64,000 nucleotides of DNA from Fredinandcohnia aciditolerans (GCA_003640645.1 QGHH01000026.1:1-64000), one strand, 5' to 3'; positions 51,226 to 59,837 are shown, numbered from the stretch's first letter. The notes: a model not told the origin generated them from the sequence alone. Translations and numbers: made by a program.

Positions 51226-52068
51226 TTATCGTAAGTCTTCCATTGCTACAACATCCATGTCAGTGTACGTGATGTTTTCTCCACACATACCCCAGATGAA
51301 TGTATAGTTGCTTGTTGCAGTTCCAGTATGAATAGACCAGCTTGGTGAAATTGCACACTGTTCGTTTTTCATTACAAGATGTCTTGTTTCATTTGGTTGA
51401 CCCATGAAGTGGAATACACGAGTTTCCGGTTCCATATCAAAGTATAGGTAAACTTCCATTCTACGCTCATGTGTATGACATGGCATTGTGTTCCAAACGC
51501 TTCCTGGAGCAAGCATGGTTAGACCCATTTGAAGTTGGTTACTTTCACATACATTTGGATGTACATATTGATAGATTTTACGTTCGTTCAGTGTTCCAGG
51601 CTCGCCTGTTTCGAATGGTTTAATTTCATTAATATCAATTTTTACAGTTGGATACTTGTGGTGTGCTGGTGCTGAATTGATATAAAACTTCGCTGGATTG
51701 TTAGGATCCTTAGAAGTGAATAACACTTCCTTCGTTCCTTTGCCTACGTATAATCCATCTTGACGAACCATGTTGTATTCTTCACCATCAAGAATAACCA
51801 TTCCCTCGCCACCGATGTTAATAATTCCTAGTTCACGGCGCTCTAAGAAATACTCTACTCCAAGCTCTTTATTAAGCGTTATTGTTAATTCTTTGTCAGT
51901 AGGAGTAACTCCACCAAAGATCATTCGGTCGTTATGTGTATATGTTAACTTTACTTGTCCAGGCTCGAAAATGGTTTCCACCAAAAATTGTTTTCTTAAT
52001 TCATCTGTATTAAATCTTTTGATTTCCTCCGGATGATTTGCATAACGTGTTTCCATTTTTGTTTCCAT
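51226..52068 (-). CDS. kduI: 5-keto-4-deoxyuronate isomerase
   Basis: 280 residues. Converts 5-keto-4-deoxyuronate (DKI) to 2,5-diketo-3-deoxygluconate. Cupin fold; the zinc ligands lie in NTMPCHTHERRMEVYLYFDM and SPSWSIHTGTATSNYTFIWG (His and Glu). The N-terminus ETRYANHPEEIKRFNTDELR is diagnostic of KduI. AGGAGGAATATGAA precedes the ATG. Its presence means the cell handles unsaturated oligogalacturonate products, not only free uronates. Confidence 0.96.
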   Translation of the reverse strand: METKMETRYANHPEEIKRFNTDELRKQFLVETIFEPGQVKLTYTHNDRMIFGGVTPTDKELTITLNKELGVEYFLERRELGIINIGGEGMVILDGEEYNMVRQDGLYVGKGTKEVLFTSKDPNNPAKFYINSAPAHHKYPTVKIDINEIKPFETGEPGTLNERKIYQYVHPNVCESNQLQMGLTMLAPGSVWNTMPCHTHERRMEVYLYFDMEPETRVFHFMGQPNETRHLVMKNEQCAISPSWSIHTGTATSNYTFIWGMCGENITYTDMDVVAMEDLR

Positions 52069-52110
52069 TTCATATTCCTCCTAAAAGTAATATTTATATA
52101 TTTGAATATC

Positions 52111-53127
52111 TTATCGGACAATTTTTCCTGACGCATTTTCAGCAAATGCTGTGATATCCTCTTCCGAAAAGACATTACAATCTCCATGTACAGTGTGCTT
52201 CAGTGCTGAAGCTGCAGTTCCAAAATTGACAATTTGCTGTGGGTCATTTCCTTCTAAAATTCCAAATATAACACCCGAAGCAAAGGCATCTCCGCCTCCA
52301 ACTCTGTCTACAATTTGGTCGATGTTATGCACCCTTGATTGGTACAACTCCCCGTTAATAAAGAAATTCCCTTGTAATGTATTATGTGAAGCAGAAAGTA
52401 CTTCTCTAAAAGTAGAAAATAAGTATTTTATATTTGGATACTTTTCAGTTATCTTTTTATAATAAAATGATAGTTTTTCAGAATGATTCAAACTTGGGTC
52501 TGCTTCTTCAATGCCTAATAAGTTAAGCGCATCCAATTCTCCACAAGAACATATATCTACATATGGTAAAAATGGTTGGATTCCACGTGAAGCTTCTTCA
52601 AGACTCCATAATTTCGCACGGTAATTAAAATCAAAGCTTGTTGTGACTCCTAATTCTTTTGCAGTTTTTAAGCCCCGTAAAGTTAGTTCATGTAAGTCTA
52701 GCGATAGGGCTGGTGTGATACCAGATACATGGAAAAGGTCTGCACCTTTTAAGATTTCTTCAAAATTTATTTCATCCGTTGAAAGCTGTGCAAAGCTAGA
52801 AGCTTTTCGGTCATACGTGACTTGTGCGCTTCTTTCGCCTACTCCAGTTTCCAAGTAATATGTACCTAGGCGTTCTCCACCTTTTAAAAGGTAATCGGTA
52901 TGAACACCAAATGAATGTAAATGTCGCTCATATGCTTGACCAAGTGGATTGTTTGGTACTTTACCAACAAAATAGACATCATAGCCAAAACGTGAAAGGG
53001 ACGCACTTACATTTGCTTCCGCCCCACCATAGTGCATTGTCAACTGATCGGCTTGAAAAAGACGTTCACCTAAGTTAGTTGATAAGCGAAGCAAGGGTTC
53101 ACCAAATGTAACAATCTTCTTTTTCAT
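52111..53127 (-). CDS. kdgK: 2-keto-3-deoxygluconate kinase
   Basis: 338 residues, PfkB family. Phosphorylates KDG to KDPG. N-terminal GGAEANVSASLSRFG sugar-binding motif and C-terminal VGGGDAFASGVIFG with the catalytic Asp. Starts 3 nt after the aldolase stop, with AAGAGGGGAATAAACT. Similar kinases act on other keto-sugars, but the operon fixes the assignment. Confidence 0.93.
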   Translation of the reverse strand: MKKKIVTFGEPLLRLSTNLGERLFQADQLTMHYGGAEANVSASLSRFGYDVYFVGKVPNNPLGQAYERHLHSFGVHTDYLLKGGERLGTYYLETGVGERSAQVTYDRKASSFAQLSTDEINFEEILKGADLFHVSGITPALSLDLHELTLRGLKTAKELGVTTSFDFNYRAKLWSLEEASRGIQPFLPYVDICSCGELDALNLLGIEEADPSLNHSEKLSFYYKKITEKYPNIKYLFSTFREVLSASHNTLQGNFFINGELYQSRVHNIDQIVDRVGGGDAFASGVIFGILEGNDPQQIVNFGTAASALKHTVHGDCNVFSEEDITAFAENASGKIVR

Positions 53128-53130
53128 AGT

Positions 53131-53775
53131 TTATTCCCCTCTTGCTTCTCTAACTTTCGCAACATACTGCGCTGCGTATTCTGTTATTTTTGCGTAATCA
53201 CCTGTTTTTGCTGGGGCAACCAAATTCCCACCTACACCGACAGCCACACATCCATTTTGTATCCATTGTTCAATGTTATCTAGGCTAACGCCACCTGTAG
53301 GCATGATATTCACCTGTGGTAATGGAGCCTTAACCGCTTTCACAAAATCCGGACCAAAAGCATTTCCTGGAAAGAGCTTAATAATGTCAGCACCGGATTC
53401 AAGTGCACGCTTCATTTCGGTAATGGTCATACAACCTGGCATATACGGAATTTGATACAAGTTACATAGTTTAGCAGTTTCTGCATCGAAGCTTGGGCTT
53501 ACAACGAATTCTGCTCCAGCTAGGATTGCAATTCGTGCAGTTGTTGCATCAAGTACTGTTCCAGCACCAATTACAACTTCACTTTTTTTGTAAATGGAAG
53601 CTAGTTCTTTAATAACCTCATCAGCACCGTCAACTGTGAATGTCACCTCGATTCCGATGATCCCACCCTCTACACAGCTTTCTGAGATTTTAACCGCTTC
53701 TTCTTTTGTGTCTGCTCGTACAACTGCGACAACGCCGCAATCTGCGATTTTTGAGAGTACATTTATTTTTTTCAT
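53131..53775 (-). CDS. kdgA: 2-keto-3-deoxy-6-phosphogluconate aldolase
   Basis: 214 residues. Class I aldolase splitting KDPG into pyruvate and glyceraldehyde 3-phosphate. Glu in IEVTFTVDGA, Schiff-base Lys in ADIIKLFPGNAFG and the phosphate-binding MPTGGVSLDNI are present. First gene of the operon. The ATG at 53775 follows TGGAGGCAACT; an ATG 12 nt earlier overlaps that site. Confidence 0.95.
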   Translation of the reverse strand: MKKINVLSKIADCGVVAVVRADTKEEAVKISESCVEGGIIGIEVTFTVDGADEVIKELASIYKKSEVVIGAGTVLDATTARIAILAGAEFVVSPSFDAETAKLCNLYQIPYMPGCMTITEMKRALESGADIIKLFPGNAFGPDFVKAVKAPLPQVNIMPTGGVSLDNIEQWIQNGCVAVGVGGNLVAPAKTGDYAKITEYAAQYVAKVREARGE

Positions 53776-53800
53776 AGTTGCCTCCAAAATCTCTTAGACT

Positions 53801-53817
53801 ATTTCCTATTTGGAAAT
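53801..53817. promoter_or_regulatory. Candidate operator upstream of kdgA
   Basis: ATTTCC-TATTT-GGAAAT, a perfect 6-5-6 inverted repeat between the promoter and the start codon; a further GGAAA half-site lies at 53832. The divergent IclR-type regulator is the likely ligand. Confidence 0.6.
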
Positions 53818-53847
53818 TTGTTTTATTATATGGAAACTTACAAAGCA

Positions 53848-53876
53848 ATTATATATAATAGTGAAAGGGATTTCAA
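53848..53876 (-). promoter_or_regulatory. Sigma-A promoter of the kdg/kdu operon
   Basis: Minus strand TTGAAA (53871-53876), 17 bp, TATAAT (53848-53853). An alternative TATAAT at 53825-53830 lacks a good -35. Confidence 0.7.
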
Positions 53877-53923
53877 CCAATAGATTGAATGTTTTTAGAA
53901 ATTTAACAATAATTGAGATTCAA

Positions 53924-54030
53924 AAAGGAGATGAAGAGGATCGCGTCGACTAAGTCGCCACTTCCTGTGGCAATGTCGACACTAGTACGTCCTGTGCGTC
54001 GAAATTTCGAGGTGGCGAGCCCGAGTACTG
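53924..54030 (+). repeat. Double-hairpin element H, copy 2
   Basis: AAAAAGGAG, GCCACTTCCTGTGGC and GTACGTCCTGTGC followed by GTCGAAATTTCGAGGTGGC. Aligns over about 105 bp with the minus strand of 15130-15238. The rest of the spacer to 54211 shows no gene or motif. Confidence 0.7.
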
Positions 54031-54211
54031 GAGCAGGGAATCTGTTTGAGTTACCCCCTTGCAGCATTTGCTCTGAGGTATTGACTTCTTGTATAAACTA
54101 GTAGACGAAAACCGCATAACCTAGTTGTTCTTGATGTTGACCTGGAGCAATGATTGCAGAAATTCGATTCCTCATATTCACCGCAATTTTTGAACAATCT
54201 TTAAAAAGTGA

Positions 54212-54985
54212 GTGATTACCTTGACAGCTGAAAAGAAACAACCATATGGGACCGTGTTGTTAAAAGCCGATAATATACTTAAATACCTGTCTTCTGTCGA
54301 TAAACCACAAAGTCTCCAACAAATAGCTAAAGAAACTGAATTAACAAGTTCGACCGCCTTAAAAATCTTAGATACACTCCAATTAATTGGATATGTACAA
54401 AAGGACGAAGAAACGAAAAAATTCCGTCTGGGGATGGCCATCATCAAATACGCCAACAGGGCATTAAATTCAAACGAAATCAAAGATATCGCCCAACCAT
54501 ATTTAGAAAAACTTAGAAACCAAACAACCGAGACTGTGCACCTCGGTATCCTTGACCGTTCTAGCATCGTCTATATTACGAAACTAGAGAGTTTCAACCC
54601 TGTCTCTTTATACTCACGTGTCGGTAAAGCAATCCCACTCTATTGTTCGGCAATGGGAAAATCAATCTTAGCGGATCAACCCGACCATCTAATAGAAGAT
54701 TATTTAAACAACCATACCTTAGTTAAGAAAACCCAAAATACGATTACATCGAATGAAGACTTTATGAAGGAAATCAATGAAATTCGTAAAAGAGGATACT
54801 CCTTTGATAATGAAGAACATGAGGCAGATATCTTTTGTGTCGGGGCAAGCATTACAGTTGATGGAAAAAACCACGGCGCCTTTAGCGTCAGTGTCCCAAA
54901 ATACCGAATCACCGATGAATTTATCTCACAAATCATCCAAAACGTCCTTGCCTGCAAACAAGGCATCGAAAGTGAACTCCTTTAG
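54212..54985 (+). CDS. kdgR: IclR-family transcriptional regulator (KdgR type)
   Basis: 257 residues. N-terminal winged helix (SLQQIAKETELTSSTALKILDTL) and C-terminal effector domain (ETVHLGILDRSSIVYITKLES ... SRVGKAIPLYCSAMGKSILA ... RGYSFDNEEHEADIFCVGASI). IclR-type KdgR proteins are KDG-responsive repressors in enterobacteria; note that the B. subtilis protein called KdgR is LacI-type, so the name here describes role by context. Divergent from kdgA. GTG at 54212 or TTG at 54221 could be the start; neither has a strong ribosome binding site. Confidence 0.88.
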   Translation: MITLTAEKKQPYGTVLLKADNILKYLSSVDKPQSLQQIAKETELTSSTALKILDTLQLIGYVQKDEETKKFRLGMAIIKYANRALNSNEIKDIAQPYLEKLRNQTTETVHLGILDRSSIVYITKLESFNPVSLYSRVGKAIPLYCSAMGKSILADQPDHLIEDYLNNHTLVKKTQNTITSNEDFMKEINEIRKRGYSFDNEEHEADIFCVGASITVDGKNHGAFSVSVPKYRITDEFISQIIQNVLACKQGIESELL

Positions 54986-55056
54986 TGGGTCAGGGGGGGC
55001 AAGTCCCTTGTCCCACCATATTTTTACAGGGACAAGGGACCTGTCCCTCCGTCCCA
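54985..55056. repeat. Two GGGACCTGTCCC palindromes (family J), copies 3 and 4
   Basis: GTGGGTCAGGGGGGGCAAGT then CCCTTGTCCCAC (54985-55016), and GGGACAAGGGACCTGTCCCT then CCGTCCC (55028-55055). The first begins at the last base of the kdgR stop codon. Confidence 0.75.
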
Positions 55057-55127
55057 AAAAACATTCAATAATAAAAACTATCAAAAAACTTGTTGACTGA
55101 TTTTTTCTCTTCTGTTAATATTCTAAT

Positions 55128-55402
55128 ATATTAAAAATCGATGAAGAGAAAGAGTACGATTGGAATACTGTTCCCCAGAGAGTCGACAGTTGCTGAAAGT
55201 CGATGTTCAGAGCCATCCGAAAATCATCTCTGAGATGCAAAGCTGAAACAAGTAAGCTTTGACGGGTAGTCCGCCGTTACGAAGGAACACGTATGATTGT
55301 ACGTTAGTGAGTGTCGTAGTCTATTTACTTTGAGATTGCGGAATCAGGGTGGTATCGCGAGTTAACCTCGTCCCTATTTTTAGGGGCGAGGTTTTTTGTT
55401 TT
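55128..55402 (+). promoter_or_regulatory. T-box riboswitch controlling brnQ, probably isoleucine-responsive
   Basis: Begins with a Stem I region (GATGAAGAGAAAGAGTACG), has the conserved T-box AGGGTGGTATCGCG at 55346-55359 (pairs with the tRNA acceptor end) and ends in a terminator, stem AACCTCGTCCCT/AGGGGCGAGGTT (55364-55393) with T-run to 55402. The specifier is probably ATC (55223-55225, in GAAAATCATCTC followed by the usual A), that is isoleucine. Uncharged tRNA would favour the antiterminator and turn on brnQ. Confidence 0.92.
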
Positions 55403-55405
55403 TTC

Positions 55406-55434
55406 TGGGACAGTGGACCTGTCTCTCTGTCCCT
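55406..55434. repeat. GGGACCTGTCCC-type palindrome (family J), copy 5, inside the brnQ leader
   Basis: GGGACAGTGGACCTGTCTCT then CTGTCCC, lying between the T-box terminator and the brnQ ribosome binding site, so it is part of the read-through mRNA. Confidence 0.65.
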
Positions 55435-55466
55435 ATTTTAGAATAATTTTTAAGGAGATGATTTTG

Positions 55467-56801
55467 GTGAAGAGGTTAGATACTTTGTTTATTGGATTTA
55501 TGTTATTTTCGATGTTTTTTGGTGCTGGTAATCTGATTTTCCCACCTTTTTTAGGTGCTGGTGCTGGTACTAATTTTTGGACGGGTATGCTTGGGTTTAT
55601 TGTAACGGGAGTAGGTTTACCAGTTCTAGTTATCTTTGCAGTTTCACTGGTAAAAGGTGGCGCGCAGGCAATGGGTGATCGTGTACATCCTGTTTTTAGC
55701 ACAGCCTTCATGGTTGCAGTCTACCTTTGTATTGGACCTTTTCTTGCAATTCCAAGAAATGCTAACGTTGCGTTTGAAATGGGAATCTCACCATTTTTAT
55801 CTAAAACAACAAATACAGCTCTAATCTTATTGCTTTTTTCAGTTCTTTTCTTTGGACTTGTGTATTTTATCAGCCTAAATCCTAGTAAAATGGAGAAATA
55901 TATGGGGCGCTTAATTGCTCCAACCTTATTAATTGCAATTATAACGTTAATCATTGTTGGATTATTTAAAATCGAAACACCTTTCCTAAATCCTACAGAA
56001 GTTTACCAATCTGGGGCATTCTTTACTGGTTTCATAGAAGGATATAATACAATGGACGCTCTTGCATCATTAGCATTCGGCATTGTTATCTTAAACTCGA
56101 TTCAAAAAAAGGGCATCGAAAATCGGTCGCAGCTAACAAAATATACATTTAAAGCTGGGGTCATTGCAGGTATCCTCCTTTCTGCAATTTATGTTGGAAT
56201 TGGATTAATTGGTGCAAAAATGGCTGGCCAAGGAACATTTGATGATGGTACAGATATCTTATCTTCTGCAGCGACTCTTTTATTTGGTCAAAGTGGAACT
56301 GTTCTGCTTGGCTTAATTTTCACATTAGCTTGTTTCACAACCGTTGTTGGATTAACAACTGCATGTGGCCAGTATTTTTCAAACTTACTTCCAAAGGCAA
56401 CCTATAAATCAGTAGTACTACTTGTAACATTAGTTGGGTTTACCCTATCAAACCTAGGATTAGCACAGATTTTAAAAGTCTCTGTTCCGTTCCTAGTAAT
56501 GACTTACCCGCTATTAATTGTGTTAGTTGTATTAACCTTCTTTAGTCGATATTTTAAAAATACGAAAACCGTATATGGCACTGCGATGTTATTTACAGGC
56601 GTGTTCGCACTCATCAGTGGATTAAATGCATTCGGTCTTGACCTTGGACCCGTTCAAGACTTAAAAAATATGCTACCTTTAGCTTCAGTTGGATTAGAGT
56701 GGATCGTTCCGGCCCTCGTAGGAACAGCATTAGGACTCTTGTTGAGCCATTTCAGTAAAAATGCAGAATTTGTCGAAGATGCAAAAATAAAAACATTTTA
56801 A
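55467..56801 (+). CDS. brnQ: Branched-chain amino acid transporter BrnQ
   Basis: 444 residues, about 12 membrane helices, LIVCS family cation symporter for Leu/Ile/Val. N-terminus MKRLDTLFIGFMLFSMFFG and GAGNLIFPPFLG are diagnostic; TTACGQYFSNLLP lies near the ninth helix. AAGGAG at 9 nt supports GTG 55467; TTG 55464 is possible and an ATG at 55458 touches the ribosome binding site. Controlled by the upstream T-box. Unrelated in function to the flanking sugar-acid genes. Confidence 0.94.
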   Translation: MKRLDTLFIGFMLFSMFFGAGNLIFPPFLGAGAGTNFWTGMLGFIVTGVGLPVLVIFAVSLVKGGAQAMGDRVHPVFSTAFMVAVYLCIGPFLAIPRNANVAFEMGISPFLSKTTNTALILLLFSVLFFGLVYFISLNPSKMEKYMGRLIAPTLLIAIITLIIVGLFKIETPFLNPTEVYQSGAFFTGFIEGYNTMDALASLAFGIVILNSIQKKGIENRSQLTKYTFKAGVIAGILLSAIYVGIGLIGAKMAGQGTFDDGTDILSSAATLLFGQSGTVLLGLIFTLACFTTVVGLTTACGQYFSNLLPKATYKSVVLLVTLVGFTLSNLGLAQILKVSVPFLVMTYPLLIVLVVLTFFSRYFKNTKTVYGTAMLFTGVFALISGLNAFGLDLGPVQDLKNMLPLASVGLEWIVPALVGTALGLLLSHFSKNAEFVEDAKIKTF

Positions 56802-56810
56802 TGATTGATT

Positions 56811-56842
56811 TTAAAAGGGTACTTATGGTACCCTTTTAAAAT
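56811..56842 (+). terminator. Intrinsic terminator of brnQ
   Basis: TTAAAAGGGTAC/GTACCCTTTTAA stem with a 5-nt loop; A/T-rich flanks. Confidence 0.75.
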
Positions 56843-56846
56843 TCTA

Positions 56847-56869
56847 ATTTGTTTGTTTTCTAAACAAAT
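56847..56869. promoter_or_regulatory. Inverted repeat upstream of second TRAP operon
   Basis: ATTTGTTT-N7-AAACAAAT, about 95 bp before dctP. Could be an operator; no matching site was seen at kdgA or uxaC. Confidence 0.35.
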
Positions 56870-56964
56870 AAATTATTGTTTATTCCATTTTTAGGATAAG
56901 TTTTATCAACAAACACAAAATAACAAAAATGGAACCGCTTATTTTTATCTTAGGAGGTAGCAGC

Positions 56965-57960
56965 ATGAGAATGATAGCCCAATTTCTATTTGTTTTCGTA
57001 ACCGCTTTATTACTTGTGGGGTGTAACAATGATGCTGGTGTTAAAGAAATAAAGCTTGCCCACAACCAAACTTTAGATCACCCAGTTCATCTATCACTTA
57101 TCGAATTTGGCAGATTAGTTGAAGAAAAATCAAATAATAAAATCCAGGTGGAAATCTATCCAAATGGGCAACTAGGAAGTGAACGTGAAGTACTTGAACT
57201 AACGCAATCAGGTGCTGTAGATGTTGCAAAGGTGAGTGCAAGCGCCTTAGAAGGATTTGAATCCGATTACTCCATCTTCAGTTTGCCATATGTCTTTGAG
57301 GATTACGAAGAGTTCGAGAAAAAAATGAATGATAAAACGATTACCGATCAGCTTTATTACAAAACTGAGGATATTGGTATTATTGCATTAACCTACTACA
57401 ACGCAGGTTCTCGTAACTTATATACGAAGGATCGTGAAGTACACACTGTAGAGGATGTAGCAGGATTAAAAACAAGGGTTCAACCAAGTCAAACGAGTGT
57501 AAATATGATTGAGGCATTTGGTGGACTCCCTACTCCGATGGCGTATGGAGAAGTTTACACGGCTCTACAATCAGGAGTTATTGATGCTGCTGAGAATAAT
57601 GAAACCGCTCTAGTGGGTAATAACCACGGTGAGGTTGCTAAATATTATATGTATACTGGCCACCAAATCGTACCAGATATGCTCATCATAAATGCAAAAC
57701 GATTCAACAATTTTACAGACGATGAAAAAGCTATTATTCAGGAGGCGGCCAAGGAATCTACCCTTTATCACGAGACCGTTTGGGGAAAAACGATTAAAGA
57801 ACAAACTGAAACCGCTAAAAACAAAATGGGCGTACATTTCATTGAGGTTGACAAAACCTCCTTTATAAATGCCGTTCAGCCACTCCACGAGGCTTATGCA
57901 AAAGATGAAAAAACAAAAGATATTTACCAATTAATAAAGGGGAATTCGTCTAATGAATAA
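56965..57960 (+). CDS. TRAP transporter solute-binding lipoprotein (DctP family), system 2
   Basis: 331 residues. Lipoprotein signal with lipobox LVGC (Cys near 20). DctP motifs: YPNGQLGSEREVLELTQSGA, YYNAGSRNLYTKDREV, the carboxylate-binding Arg in KTRVQPSQTSVNMIEAFGG and GEVYTALQSGVIDAAENN. Clearly related to the DctP at 41881 but diverged, so the systems are paralogues with possibly different substrates. Position beside the kdg/kdu/kdgR block suggests KDG or a uronate. The ATG at 56965 follows AGGAGGTAGCAGC. Confidence 0.93.
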   Translation: MRMIAQFLFVFVTALLLVGCNNDAGVKEIKLAHNQTLDHPVHLSLIEFGRLVEEKSNNKIQVEIYPNGQLGSEREVLELTQSGAVDVAKVSASALEGFESDYSIFSLPYVFEDYEEFEKKMNDKTITDQLYYKTEDIGIIALTYYNAGSRNLYTKDREVHTVEDVAGLKTRVQPSQTSVNMIEAFGGLPTPMAYGEVYTALQSGVIDAAENNETALVGNNHGEVAKYYMYTGHQIVPDMLIINAKRFNNFTDDEKAIIQEAAKESTLYHETVWGKTIKEQTETAKNKMGVHFIEVDKTSFINAVQPLHEAYAKDEKTKDIYQLIKGNSSNE

Positions 57961-58435
57961 GGTTAAACAAGTTCTCGACAAAGTATTGATTGTCTTCTCA
58001 AGTTTATTACTTGTTTCTATGGTTGTGATGTCAACCTGGCAAGTGCTATCACGGTATGTGTTTAACATCTCCTCTCCAGGAACAGAGGAATTAATTAGAT
58101 ATATGTTAATTTGGTTTGGACTCATGTCAGCTGCCTATGTATTCGGTGCAAAAAAGCATATTGGGATCCTTTTTATTAGAGAAAAATTCAGCCCAAAGGT
58201 TCAGCTTCAAATTGAATTTATTACTGATGTTATTGTTCTTTTAACTGCTGCAATTTTAATGGTTTACGGTGGAATACGAATTGTAATGCTTACTTCTGCT
58301 CAAACGGCGGCAGCAACTGGTCTTTCTATGGGAGTTGTCTACTCTGCTATACTTGTTAGTGGAATTTGCATTATTATCTACCAAATTCACAGTTTGACAT
58401 CTTATAAGGAACGAAAAAGAGAGGTGATTCTATAA
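57953..58435 (+). CDS. TRAP transporter small permease (DctQ), system 2
   Basis: 160 residues, four membrane helices; SRYVFNISSPGTEELIRYML is the DctQ signature. Overlaps dctP by 8 nt and dctM by one base (TAATG). AAAGGGGAATTCGTCTA precedes the ATG. Confidence 0.9.
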   Translation: MNKVKQVLDKVLIVFSSLLLVSMVVMSTWQVLSRYVFNISSPGTEELIRYMLIWFGLMSAAYVFGAKKHIGILFIREKFSPKVQLQIEFITDVIVLLTAAILMVYGGIRIVMLTSAQTAAATGLSMGVVYSAILVSGICIIIYQIHSLTSYKERKREVIL

Positions 58436-59730
58436 TGGAAACTATTGCTGGAATCATCCTATTTGTAACCTTTTTCTTTTTATTATTGTTTGGGGCACCG
58501 ATTGCGATTGCTATCATCTTAAGCTCTGTTTTTACCTTTCTGTTCGTGTTGCCGTTTGATGTAGCTATTTTAACATCCGCTCAAAGAATGGTAACGGGTA
58601 TTGATAATTTTACAATGTTGGCGATTCCTTTATTTGTTCTATCAGGAATTATCATGAATAATGGTGGAATTGCTTTCCGACTAGTGAATTTTGCGAAGGT
58701 CTTGGTTGGAAAACTCCCAGGATCATTGGCACATACAAATGCTGTTGGGAATATGCTGTTTGGTTCAATATCTGGCTCAAGTGTTGCCTCTGCTGCAGCG
58801 ATGGGACGGATCATGACGCCGATGCAAACGAATCAAGGCTACAAACTAACTTATTCAGCAGCGGTTAACATCGCTTCTGCACCAACAGGACTTATCATCC
58901 CGCCAAGTTCAGTTCTGATTGTATACTCATTGGTGAGTGGAGGTACTTCAGTTGCCGCATTATTTATGGCCGGATATATACCGGGGATTTTATGGGGCTT
59001 AGCGGTAATGGTTGTTGCCTATTTTATGGCGAAAAAAGAAAACTACCCTGTTTCGAAATTACCTAGTGCAAAAGATACTTTCTATATTATCGTTAGTGCA
59101 ATCCCAAGTTTATTGTTAATTGTTATTGTTATTGGAGGAATTGTTGCTGGTATTTTCACAGCTACTGAAGGTGCAGCTGTCGCAGTTATATATTCAGTCA
59201 TTCTTTCGATTATTTATAAAAACTTTAAGCTGAAGGATTTGCCAGCCATTTTTATCGAAACGATCGAAATTACTGGAATGATCCTCTTCTTGATTACGGC
59301 TTCTGCTCTATTTTCACTTGTAATGTCGTATATGAAATTACCGGAGGCAATAAGTAGTGCCCTTTTATCGATCACCGATAATCAATACGGGATTATTCTC
59401 ATTATCATTTTTATCTTATTACTAGTTGGTACCTTTATGGATATCACACCGGCTGTACTAATTTTCACTCCAATCTTTTTACCTGTCGCGCAAAGCTTTG
59501 GTATGGATCCGATTCATTTCGGAATGCTAATCTGCTTCGGACTATGTATTGGAAATATGACACCGCCTGTGGGAAGTGCTCTATTTGTTGGATGTAGTGT
59601 CGCGAAAGTTAAAATTGAAGAAGTGGTACCAACGTTATTGCCTTATTTCGGGGTTGTTATTCTAGTGCTATTACTCGTAGCATTTGTCCCTCAAATCTCG
59701 TTGTTCTTACCTCAATTATTTGGATTGTAA
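58435..59730 (+). CDS. TRAP transporter large permease (DctM), system 2
   Basis: 431 residues, about 12 helices, same length as the DctM of system 1. Motifs FTMLAIPLFVLSGIIMNNGG, GNMLFGSISGSSVASAAAMG, IIPPSSVLIVYSLVSGG and GNMTPPVGSALFVGCS. Translocation subunit of the second TRAP system; gene order P-Q-M differs from Q-M-P in system 1. Confidence 0.94.
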   Translation: METIAGIILFVTFFFLLLFGAPIAIAIILSSVFTFLFVLPFDVAILTSAQRMVTGIDNFTMLAIPLFVLSGIIMNNGGIAFRLVNFAKVLVGKLPGSLAHTNAVGNMLFGSISGSSVASAAAMGRIMTPMQTNQGYKLTYSAAVNIASAPTGLIIPPSSVLIVYSLVSGGTSVAALFMAGYIPGILWGLAVMVVAYFMAKKENYPVSKLPSAKDTFYIIVSAIPSLLLIVIVIGGIVAGIFTATEGAAVAVIYSVILSIIYKNFKLKDLPAIFIETIEITGMILFLITASALFSLVMSYMKLPEAISSALLSITDNQYGIILIIIFILLLVGTFMDITPAVLIFTPIFLPVAQSFGMDPIHFGMLICFGLCIGNMTPPVGSALFVGCSVAKVKIEEVVPTLLPYFGVVILVLLLVAFVPQISLFLPQLFGL

Positions 59731-59795
59731 ATTAAAAAGTGTAAAACTCGAATGCTTGTACCTCGAGCCGTTTGAGCCTAGGGCTAGACAAAATA

Positions 59796-59831
59796 AAAAG
59801 GATAGATACCACATTTGGTTTCTATCCTTTT
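59796..59831. terminator. Bidirectional terminator between the TRAP and telA genes
   Basis: AAAAGGATAGA/TCTATCCTTTT 11-bp stem with a 14-nt loop between convergent genes. Confidence 0.75.
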
Positions 59832-59837
59832 CATATA

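Noticed and set aside
59755-59790. Full second copy of repeat family I
   Set aside because: Only a short similarity (CGAGCC ... GCCTAGGGCTAGACA) remains; too decayed to call a copy.
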